In this document: piece by piece, positions 57,409 to 64,000 of the stretch
How positions within the stretch are numbered: the stretch's first letter is position 1
How the letters are laid out: every line of letters starts with the position of its first letter
Assembly (NCBI GenBank): GCA_002104535.1
Contig: NBOG01000002.1
Location: forward strand, 398,856 to 462,855
Direction: 5' to 3'
From: Cognaticolwellia sediminilitoris
GTDB taxonomy: Bacteria > Pseudomonadota > Gammaproteobacteria > Enterobacterales > Alteromonadaceae
Length of the DNA: 64,000 nucleotides
The notes under the pieces: generated by a model
What the model saw: the letters and a program-made list of their open reading frames with translations, nothing else
Database searches by the model: none
Told to the model about the DNA's origin: nothing
Made by a program: the position numbers and the translations under genes

Positions 57409-58323
57409 TGGTACCAACCATATCCATAAAGGTATTGAGAAAATAGACGCTAAGGTGGTAACCACAACAATGCCTGCAGTAGTTTCTTGGTGTTTGTTAT
57501 GCTGTTTCGCGACTAAATAAGCGTTAACACCTGAAGGACTAGCGCTTAAAATAACTAACGTGGTTGTTACTAAAGCTGAAAAATCAAAGATCGTATGACT
57601 GGCGAAGAAAACTAAACTTGGTAATAGCAGTAGCTTTAATATGCTAGCAGTCGCGATAAATTTAATTTCACTTCGAATACGGTAGTAAGCCAGTGAAGCG
57701 CCAAGTAAAAAAAGTGCCAAAGTAATCGCAGGCTTACCTAATAATAACAAACTATTATTGATGATAATGGGTAGCTCTAACGCCATTAAATTCACCATAA
57801 AACCACCCGTAATAGCAATTAATAACGGGTTTAAAAAGGTTTGTTTCAGAAACGCTCGCCAATTAAATAGCCTGAGGTTAACGGCCATTATACTGGTTAA
57901 AGCAATTAACATCGCACTATGAAAACTTACCACCAAAAATATTGTCGGTAATGCTTGCTGACCTAACAACATTAATGCGATTGGCATACCAACAATCACA
58001 TTATTTGAATAACCCGAACTAAAACCATAAACCGCTGATGCAGCCATGTCATGATTAACATCTTTATGAAAATAATAGTTGATGGCAAATGCAAGTCCAT
58101 AAACCAGCAACACCGGAATATAAAACGCACTATAGATATTTAAATCGATAGTGCTCATATCAGCATTGGCGAGTTGTTGAAATAAAAAAGCAGGGATCGC
58201 GATATGGAAGGTAAATTTAGTTAGGGTATCGATTTGGTCTTTTTTAAACCAAGCACTTTTAGCCAACACAAAGCCAATAAAACCGACCATAATTAATGGG
58301 CTAATAAGCGTAAAAATTGCCAT
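57394..58323 (-). CDS. AEC family transporter (auxin efflux carrier superfamily)
   Basis: 309 residues with about ten transmembrane helices in two inverted halves of five. N-terminal FTLISPLIMVGFIGFVLAKSAWFKK and C-terminal SASPSGVNAYLVAKQHNKHQETTAGIVVVTTLASIFSIPLWIWLV fit the family. The NVIVGMPIAL segment (after GYSN) is the typical crossover region. Bacterial members export or import malate, malonate and other carboxylates; this substrate cannot be told. AAGGCC precedes the ATG. It lies downstream of ruvX on the same strand but with a 93-base gap. Confidence 0.92.
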   Translation of the reverse strand: MAIFTLISPLIMVGFIGFVLAKSAWFKKDQIDTLTKFTFHIAIPAFLFQQLANADMSTIDLNIYSAFYIPVLLVYGLAFAINYYFHKDVNHDMAASAVYGFSSGYSNNVIVGMPIALMLLGQQALPTIFLVVSFHSAMLIALTSIMAVNLRLFNWRAFLKQTFLNPLLIAITGGFMVNLMALELPIIINNSLLLLGKPAITLALFLLGASLAYYRIRSEIKFIATASILKLLLLPSLVFFASHTIFDFSALVTTTLVILSASPSGVNAYLVAKQHNKHQETTAGIVVVTTLASIFSIPLWIWLVPQVIN

Positions 58324-58416
58324 TAAAAGGCCTTGTTAAATTCGAGGAAGTAAAACCACGACCCGTAAGACCGTGGAAATAAAAATACTTGAGCAGTGCT
58401 ATCTTTCTGACTGGGT

Positions 58417-58854
58417 TTAATATTGATTTTCAAAGTAACTTTCTATAATCAGTTTGGCAGAGGCTGCATCGATATTGTCTTTTTTAAGATTACGGTAGCC
58501 GCCATCAGCAAATAAAGCTTCTTTTGCCGTCGCTGTTGTTAATCTTTCATCTTGAAACTCGACCTTTAAACCAAAGCGTCCTGAAACCCTATTGCCAAAT
58601 TTCTTAGCGTCATGGGTTAGTTGTTGCTCACTGCCATCCATGTTTAGCGGCAAACCAACCACAATAAAGTCGGGTTGCCATTCTTTGATAAACTTTGTCA
58701 TGCTATCCCAGTCTGGAATACCATCACGCGCTTTAACTGAGCCTAATGGCGATGCTAAACCGGTCAACTCTTGACCCACGGCAACGCCAATAAACTTTTT
58801 GCCAAAATCAAAGCCGAGAATTGTGCGTTGGCCTTCTACAGCTTTACTAGCCAT
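58417..58854 (-). CDS. ruvX: RuvX/YqgF family RNase H-like resolvase
   Basis: 145 residues. RNase H-fold motifs: [15 protein letters not shown] with the first catalytic Asp, [30 protein letters not shown], and a closing [13 protein letters not shown] with the last Asp. Family members process pre-16S rRNA ends or act on Holliday junctions. Its ATG overlaps the yqgE stop by one base (TAATG), a translational coupling conserved in gammaproteobacteria. Confidence 0.95.
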   Translation of the reverse strand: MASKAVEGQRTILGFDFGKKFIGVAVGQELTGLASPLGSVKARDGIPDWDSMTKFIKEWQPDFIVVGLPLNMDGSEQQLTHDAKKFGNRVSGRFGLKVEFQDERLTTATAKEALFADGGYRNLKKDNIDAASAKLIIESYFENQY

Positions 58855-59408
58855 TATGCATGCCCAACTTCACTTGATAAATGCGCCATATCAATGCCCA
58901 ATTTTTCAGTGGCTTTCTTCCATCTTTGCTCAATGGGAGTATTAAATATAATGTCGCCATCGGCAGGGGTTAATAGCCAAGAATTAGCTTTAATTTCTTC
59001 CTCTAATTGACCAGGTCCCCAACCCGCATAACCTAAAGTAACCATGTACTTTTCTGGTGCGGATTCTGTCCCTAATGCCATTAATATATCTTTTGAAGTG
59101 GTGATCATAACTTCTTCAGTTAACGCCAAGGAGCTATTCCAACCACTTTGCGTACTGTGCAATACAAAGCCACGGTCTTGAGATACCGGGCCGCCAGTTA
59201 ATACTTGCTGGTCTAACTCGGGCGCGTCATCTTTGTCTTCATCAATCTGAGTTAATAGTTCGTGCAAGGTAACATTGATAGGAAGATTTATGATCAACCC
59301 CATCGCTCCTTCCGCGTTATGTTCACAGATATAAGTGACTGTTTTATTAAAATAAGAATCGTCTAAATTGGGCATAGCAATCAAAAGTTGATTTTCAAAA
59401 CTATCCAT
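58854..59408 (-). CDS. yqgE: YqgE/AlgH family protein
   Basis: 184 residues. The family start [39 protein letters not shown] and the downstream [14 protein letters not shown], then [24 protein letters not shown] are all present. AlgH was first described as an alginate regulator in Pseudomonas, but the biochemical role is unclear. AAGG precedes the ATG. Sits between gshB and ruvX in the usual order, with a heptanucleotide repeat between gshB and this gene. Confidence 0.95.
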   Translation of the reverse strand: MDSFENQLLIAMPNLDDSYFNKTVTYICEHNAEGAMGLIINLPINVTLHELLTQIDEDKDDAPELDQQVLTGGPVSQDRGFVLHSTQSGWNSSLALTEEVMITTSKDILMALGTESAPEKYMVTLGYAGWGPGQLEEEIKANSWLLTPADGDIIFNTPIEQRWKKATEKLGIDMAHLSSEVGHA

Positions 59409-59492
59409 AAATATACCTTAATAATTAAGAAGAAATTCGCTAAAGCGCCTTTTGGGCAGAGCTTTAGCATCTTATAACCAATTGATAAATAA

Positions 59493-59534
59493 TTTTATAT
59501 TTTATATTTTATATTTTATATTTTATATTTTATA
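59493..59534. repeat. Heptanucleotide tandem repeat (TTTTATA)n
   Basis: Six consecutive copies of a 7-base unit TTTTATA, starting at 59493 (ATA at 59497, 59504, 59511, 59518, 59525 and 59532). It ends four bases before the end of gshB on its downstream side, and lies about 85 bases upstream of yqgE. A possible length-variable tract. Confidence 0.9.
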
Positions 59535-59538
59535 TTAA

Positions 59539-60492
59539 TTAACGCTTTCTAATATTTTGCTCAATAGCATCCATCAGTTTTCCGCTAATATTTATCGGGT
59601 ATGCAGCTTCAATTTCGCGTATACAAGTTGGGCTAGTCACGTTAATTTCAGTAACTTTGTCACCAATAACATCTAAACCAACAAAATATAATCCGCGCTT
59701 TTTCAATTCTGGTGCTATCGTTTCAGCAATTAGTTTATCACTAGCACTTAATGGACGGGCTACGCCACGGCCACCAGCAGCTAAATTACCGCGTGTTTCT
59801 CCTTGGGCAGGAATGCGGGCTAAACAGTAAGGCATTGGCTCACCATTGACGATTAAAATACGTTTGTCACCGTCAACAATTTCAGGCATGTACTCTTGAA
59901 CCATAGCATATTGTGTTGAATGCGCCGTTAAAGTTTCGAGAATTACACCAACATTTGGATCATTTTCACCAATACGGAAAATTGAAGAGCCACCCATACC
60001 ATCTAATGGCTTAATGATGATGTCTTTATTTTCTTTGTGAAAAGCTCTTATTTTTTCATTGTTTCGTGTCACTAAGGTTTTTGGTGTTAGTTCTGGAAAC
60101 CAAGCGGTAAAGAGTTTTTCGTTACAGTCACGTAAGCTTTGCGGCTTGTTAACAATTAAAGTACCTGCCACTTCAGCACGCTCTAGCATGTAGGTTGCGT
60201 AAATAAACTCAGTATCAAAAGGTGGATCTTTACGCATTAATACCGCGTCTAAATCAGCGACATTAATATCTTCACGCTCGTCTAGTTCATACCAATGCTC
60301 TGTATCGTCAAATACTTTAACTTTTGCCGCCGTTGCGCGACATACACCTTGCTCTAAATAGAGATCTTTCATCTCCATATAGTAAATTTCATAGCCACGT
60401 GCTTGCGCTTCAAACATCATCGCCATTGAAGAATCTTTTTTTACTTTGACCTCTGCAATAGGGTCCATGACAACACCAATTTTTATGGCCAT
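59539..60492 (-). CDS. gshB: Glutathione synthetase
   Basis: Joins gamma-glutamylcysteine to glycine with ATP. ATG 60492 has TAGGAAA upstream and gives the family start MAIKIGVVMDPIAEVKVKKDSS; a longer frame from 60531 is less likely. 317 residues. ATP-grasp landmarks: LMRKDPPFDTEFIYATYMLERAE, NKPQSLRDCNEKLF, KPLDGMGGSSIFRI and RGNLAAGGRGVARPLS, then VIGDKVTEINVTSPTCIREIE. Immediately downstream of rsmE. Confidence 0.96.
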   Translation of the reverse strand: MAIKIGVVMDPIAEVKVKKDSSMAMMFEAQARGYEIYYMEMKDLYLEQGVCRATAAKVKVFDDTEHWYELDEREDINVADLDAVLMRKDPPFDTEFIYATYMLERAEVAGTLIVNKPQSLRDCNEKLFTAWFPELTPKTLVTRNNEKIRAFHKENKDIIIKPLDGMGGSSIFRIGENDPNVGVILETLTAHSTQYAMVQEYMPEIVDGDKRILIVNGEPMPYCLARIPAQGETRGNLAAGGRGVARPLSASDKLIAETIAPELKKRGLYFVGLDVIGDKVTEINVTSPTCIREIEAAYPINISGKLMDAIEQNIRKR

Positions 60493-60545
60493 TTTATTTC
60501 CTAATATGTTTACGTGTTTTGATAAGAGCATTACTGTCGTGATAT

Positions 60546-61292
60546 TTAAGTCAAATCACCATATCGACATTGTAACGCTGTAATTGCAGTCAACGCTGCT
60601 GTTTCTGTTCTTAAAACGCGCGGCCCGAGTAATACATCAGTAAATCCTGCAGCCTTCGCGCTTGAAATTTCTGCATCGCTTAAACCACCTTCAGGGCCAA
60701 TTAACAATCGCACTCGTTGGTTTTCTATCGGTAAACTCATAATAGAATGCTGGGCTCTGGGGTGTAAATTAAGTTTTAACGCGCTGCTTTCTTGCTGTAA
60801 CCAGTCGTCTAAATAAATCGGTTGAGTAACAACTGGCACGGCACATCGGCCACTTTGCTCACAAGCACTAATGACAATTTTTTGCCATTGTTGATGCTTT
60901 TTCTCTAAGCGTTCGCCGCTCAGTTTCACGCCACAACGTTCTGTAAAAATTGGCGTTATGGTATTAACACCTAATTCGACCGACTTTTGCAAGGTAAAAT
61001 CCATGCGATCTCCGCGCGAAATACCTTGGCCAAGATGAATATTTAAAGGAGACTCATTATCGACCAGGTTTTTAGCTATCACCTCAACGTCAGCAGCCTT
61101 TTTAGTCACGTTACAAAGCCTCGCTTGATATTCGAAGTAGCCTGCTTGTTCAGCAATGCCATTGAACAAGGTAATATCGTCACCACTTTTTAGTCGTAAT
61201 ACCCGCACAATATGACCAAAGGCGTCATCATCTAACGCTTGTGTCTGGCCGACATCGAATGCTTGTGCTTGGTAAATACGAGGGTTACGCAT
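60546..61292 (-). CDS. rsmE: 16S rRNA m3U1498 methyltransferase
   Basis: Methylates uridine 1498 of 16S rRNA. 248 residues: an N-terminal PUA-like domain and a C-terminal SPOUT domain with the trefoil-knot signature RVRLLIGPEGGLSDAEISSAKAAGFTDVLLGPRVLRTETAALTAIT. IHLGQGISRGDRMDFTLQKSVELGV and CEQSGRCAVP are also present. It leads gshB by 54 bases on the same strand, in the conserved rsmE-gshB-yqgE-ruvX order. Confidence 0.95.
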   Translation of the reverse strand: MRNPRIYQAQAFDVGQTQALDDDAFGHIVRVLRLKSGDDITLFNGIAEQAGYFEYQARLCNVTKKAADVEVIAKNLVDNESPLNIHLGQGISRGDRMDFTLQKSVELGVNTITPIFTERCGVKLSGERLEKKHQQWQKIVISACEQSGRCAVPVVTQPIYLDDWLQQESSALKLNLHPRAQHSIMSLPIENQRVRLLIGPEGGLSDAEISSAKAAGFTDVLLGPRVLRTETAALTAITALQCRYGDLT

Positions 61293-61476
61293 AAAAAGTT
61301 ACCATATTCATTACTTTAGGTTGCTAAATTAACAATAGTTTTAGGCAAGATATTTTTGATTTAGTTGCATTTGTTATACCAAAAATAGGTATTTAACTAT
61401 TGTTTCTAATATAGTCTGTAAATAAGGGCAACTCACCGTAAATTCAATTGTTTATGAAAAAATAGTGTCTAAAAAT

Positions 61477-61505
61477 AAAAAAACCGCTCAATGAGCGGTT
61501 TTTTT
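61477..61505. terminator. Terminator of metK
   Basis: Stem AACCGCTCA / TGAGCGGTT with a one-base centre, flanked by A and T tracts on both sides so that it can work in either direction. It lies 27 bases beyond the metK stop codon on the minus strand. Confidence 0.9.
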
Positions 61506-61532
61506 GTAGCAAGTTTTAACAACCGATATAAA

Positions 61533-62720
61533 TTAGATGCCAGCTGATAAGCGTAACGCTTCAGCTTTATCAGTTTTTTCCCAGCTAAAGGCTGTGAAAG
61601 TATCGTCACCTACCGTCATTTCAAACGGTTCACGACCAAAGTGACCATAAGCGGCAGTTTGTTGATACATTGGGTGAAGTAGATCTAACATTTTGGTAAT
61701 GCCGTATGGGCGAAGGTCAAAATGTTCACGGACTAACTCAACTAGGCGCTCTTCAGTAACTTTACCAGTACCAAAAGTATCAATTGAAATAGACGTTGGC
61801 TCAGCAACACCGATAGCGTAAGAAATTTGAATCTCACATCGGTCGGCTAAACCAGCAGCAACAATGTTTTTCGCGACATAGCGACCCGCATAAGCAGCAC
61901 TGCGATCAACCTTTGAAGGATCTTTACCTGAGAAAGCTCCGCCACCATGACGAGCCATGCCGCCGTAGGTATCAACAATAATTTTACGACCGGTTAAACC
62001 ACAATCGCCAACAGGACCACCAATAACAAAGCGACCGGTAGGGTTAATATGGTATTTAGTATCTTTAGTTAATAACTCTTCAGGCAATACATGCTTAATA
62101 ATGTTTTCCATTACCGCATTGTGCAGATCTTCTTGTTTGATATCTGGATTATGCTGAGTCGATAAAACCACGGTATCAATGGCTACAGGCTTATTATCTT
62201 CATATATAAAAGTAACTTGGCTTTTAGCATCAGGACGTAACCAAGGCAAAACACCTGATTTACGTGCTTCAGCTTGACGCTCAACTAAACGATGCGAATA
62301 GTATAAAGGTGCCGGCATTAATGTTTCGGTTTCATTGGTGGCATAACCAAACATTAGGCCTTGATCACCAGCGCCCTGATCTTCAGGTTTAACACGGTCT
62401 ACACCTTGGGCAATCTCTGGAGATTGTTGGCCAATTAAGTTCATAATGCCACACGTAGCGCCATCAAAACCTACATCAGATGAGGTATAACCAATTTCTG
62501 AAATAACATCGCGGGTAATTTGCTCTAAATCTACCCATGCAGACGTACTTACTTCACCAGAAATAATAGCAACACCCGTTTTTACCATAGTCTCACAGGC
62601 AACTCGTGCATATTTGTCTTGCGCAATAATTGCATCTAAAACCGCATCAGAAATTTGATCGGCTATTTTATCTGGATGTCCTTCTGATACTGACTCAGAA
62701 GTAAAAAGGTGTGTTGACAT
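61533..62720 (-). CDS. metK: S-adenosylmethionine synthetase
   Basis: Makes S-adenosylmethionine from methionine and ATP. 395 residues. Landmarks are [20 protein letters not shown] (ATP site), [16 protein letters not shown] and the signature [22 protein letters not shown], with the C-terminus matching MetK of E. coli (384 residues). AGAGGG precedes the ATG. MetJ-like boxes lie about 90-110 bases upstream, which fits repression by S-adenosylmethionine. It lies between murI and rsmE. Confidence 0.97.
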   Translation of the reverse strand: MSTHLFTSESVSEGHPDKIADQISDAVLDAIIAQDKYARVACETMVKTGVAIISGEVSTSAWVDLEQITRDVISEIGYTSSDVGFDGATCGIMNLIGQQSPEIAQGVDRVKPEDQGAGDQGLMFGYATNETETLMPAPLYYSHRLVERQAEARKSGVLPWLRPDAKSQVTFIYEDNKPVAIDTVVLSTQHNPDIKQEDLHNAVMENIIKHVLPEELLTKDTKYHINPTGRFVIGGPVGDCGLTGRKIIVDTYGGMARHGGGAFSGKDPSKVDRSAAYAGRYVAKNIVAAGLADRCEIQISYAIGVAEPTSISIDTFGTGKVTEERLVELVREHFDLRPYGITKMLDLLHPMYQQTAAYGHFGREPFEMTVGDDTFTAFSWEKTDKAEALRLSAGI

Positions 62721-62807
62721 AAACCCTCTGTAAAAATTAATTGAAAAAACAAACTCGTCTTTAATGTCGACATTCTAACTGTTTAGTAAACTTTTTCCTA
62801 GAGTTTT

Positions 62808-62831
62808 TTACGCCTAGATGGCTAAACGTCC
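62808..62831. promoter_or_regulatory. Tandem MetJ-like boxes upstream of metK
   Basis: Three adjacent 8-base units, TTACGCCT, AGATGGCT and AAACGTCC, match the met box AGACGTCT at about 5, 6 and 6 of 8 positions. Tandem, abutting 8-base repeats are the binding mode of MetJ. The matches are individually weak. Confidence 0.5.
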
Positions 62832-62896
62832 ATTTGAAAGTTGTAGTTAGTTAAAAAATAGCGATATTTTAATGGAAATAAATTGATTGGGAGCGA

Positions 62897-63742
62897 TTAA
62901 GGATATGATTTTAAAGTTAGCGGTAGCTGCCAAATATGACTAAAAAGTGCTTGTTGCTCAGGGCTGTGCTTGGAGCTATAAAATGTGGTTGTGCCATCTT
63001 TGTTACTGCTGTTCAGTAATTGATGTAAGGCAAGTTGGCGCTGTAACTGTTCAGTAACAGGGCGAGCTGTTTCCATAATAGTGACACTGTCACCGCAAAT
63101 ATCGTTAATTAAGTCAGACACTAGCGGGTAATGCGTGCAGCCAAGTACGATAGTATCAACCCCTTTTGCGATTAATGGCATTAAATAGTTACTGAGCAAT
63201 AATTTGCATTCAACGCTGTTTTTCTTATCTTGCTCAATAAGCTCAATAAGCTCAACTAAGCCAGGACAAGGCTGAATAGTGACTTCACTGTTATTGCTAT
63301 ATTGCGCAACTAAGCCTAAAAAACGCGGATTTTCAGCGGTTGCTTTTGTCACTAATATCGCTATTTTTTTATTTTTACTCAAACTTGCTGCAGGTTTGAT
63401 GGCCGGCTCAACACCAATCACGGGTATTGATATTTTCTCACGCAATTGATCAATGGCATTAACTGTTGCGGTATTACAAGCAACCACAATCGCTTTTGCC
63501 TTGTGCTCAATAAACCACAGGGCAACTTCATTGAGCCGCTGTTGAATAAACTCAGGAGATTGTTCACCGTATGGCGCATGTAAAGTATCTGCAACATAGA
63601 GTAAGTTTTCATTAGGCAAATGCTGACTTATACATTGCGCGATCGATAAACCGCCTACGCCAGAATCAAATATCGCGATAGGGTTAGCACTCGAATTTTG
63701 TGCTTGAGAAGTCATCGATGAAGTTGCATTTTCAATCGTCAT
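62897..63742 (-). CDS. murI: Glutamate racemase
   Basis: Supplies D-glutamate for peptidoglycan. 281 residues with the two catalytic cysteines in IVVACNTATVNAI and IVLGCTHYPLVSDLI, and with IFDSGVGGLSIA near the N-terminus. An N-terminal extension of about 20 residues (MTIENATSSMTSQAQNSS) is poorly conserved, so a start at the second Met (63715) is possible. It is upstream of metK on the same strand but separated from it by about 175 bases. Confidence 0.93.
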   Translation of the reverse strand: MTIENATSSMTSQAQNSSANPIAIFDSGVGGLSIAQCISQHLPNENLLYVADTLHAPYGEQSPEFIQQRLNEVALWFIEHKAKAIVVACNTATVNAIDQLREKISIPVIGVEPAIKPAASLSKNKKIAILVTKATAENPRFLGLVAQYSNNSEVTIQPCPGLVELIELIEQDKKNSVECKLLLSNYLMPLIAKGVDTIVLGCTHYPLVSDLINDICGDSVTIMETARPVTEQLQRQLALHQLLNSSNKDGTTTFYSSKHSPEQQALFSHIWQLPLTLKSYP

Positions 63743-64000
63743 TGGGTTTTGCTTCGGCAGTTACTTAGGCACTAAATAAATGCAGCTTAAAAAGGTATTG
63801 TTAACAATGTCGGTATATTACCAACTAGTAATTGAGAACTAAACCTTTAACTTTACCGAGTGCATAAGCACTGATAAGCCTAGGCTAGTTGATGATATGT
63901 TATATGGCATGACACGTAGGGGCGAATTTATTCTGAAGTATCCCCACAAATATAGAAGATAAGTGCTTGTTTATTATTTAAAATACTTTCACCAAAAAAA

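Overview
This window reads as a chromosomal segment of a marine gammaproteobacterium of the Alteromonadales, most likely Colwelliaceae (Colwellia or Thalassotalea type). That placement is an inference from protein style, AT-rich intergenic DNA and gene order shared with Shewanella, Vibrio and E. coli: sirB1-kdsA, purL-mltF-tadA, pilU-pilT-yggS-proC-yggT-DUF4426-rdgB-hemW, metK-rsmE-gshB-yqgE-ruvX. I saw no rRNA, tRNA, insertion sequence, prophage or CRISPR array.

Layout. 1-8.2 kb: end of sirB1, a DUF819 membrane protein, kdsA, a dicarboxylate/amino acid symporter, a large Ig-repeat lipoprotein and an arginase-family hydrolase. 8.6-14 kb: topA, two small uncharacterised genes, the YlqF-type ribosome GTPase and a HIT protein. 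14.1-17.2 kb: methionine gamma-lyase and a divergent TyrR-family regulator, separated by three TyrR-box-like palindromes and a sigma-54-type promoter. 17.2-22.2 kb: a double-receiver protein, yciH, etfBA and the ETF:quinone oxidoreductase with tandem PsrA-type operators. 22.3-27.6 kb: a five-gene signalling island with an Rcp1-like receiver, a receiver-kinase, a GAF kinase, a stand-alone ethylene-receptor-like membrane domain and a membrane kinase.

28-43 kb is the accessory-looking part: a secreted coiled-coil protein, yggN, a FapA/DUF342 protein, cinA, a DUF4097 protein, three tandem paralogous periplasmic binding proteins, a plant-type dihydrodipicolinate synthase, a pseudouridine synthase, an RraB-like protein, a nitroreductase carrying the iodotyrosine deiodinase signature, and a tandem universal stress protein. 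43-63.7 kb is mostly conserved housekeeping: purL, mltF, tadA, hemW, rdgB, proC, yggS, pilTU, ruvX, yqgE, gshB, rsmE, metK (with MetJ-like boxes) and murI.

The strongest leads are (i) a probable sigma-54/TyrR circuit controlling methionine gamma-lyase, where the TyrR homologue keeps the GAFTGA loop that E. coli TyrR lacks; (ii) an orphan ethylene-binding-type domain with all seven ligand-site residues of plant ETR1, lying between two histidine kinases; (iii) a predicted halotyrosine dehalogenase; and (iv) a plant-type DapA. All positions and motifs were read by eye; no database search was run.
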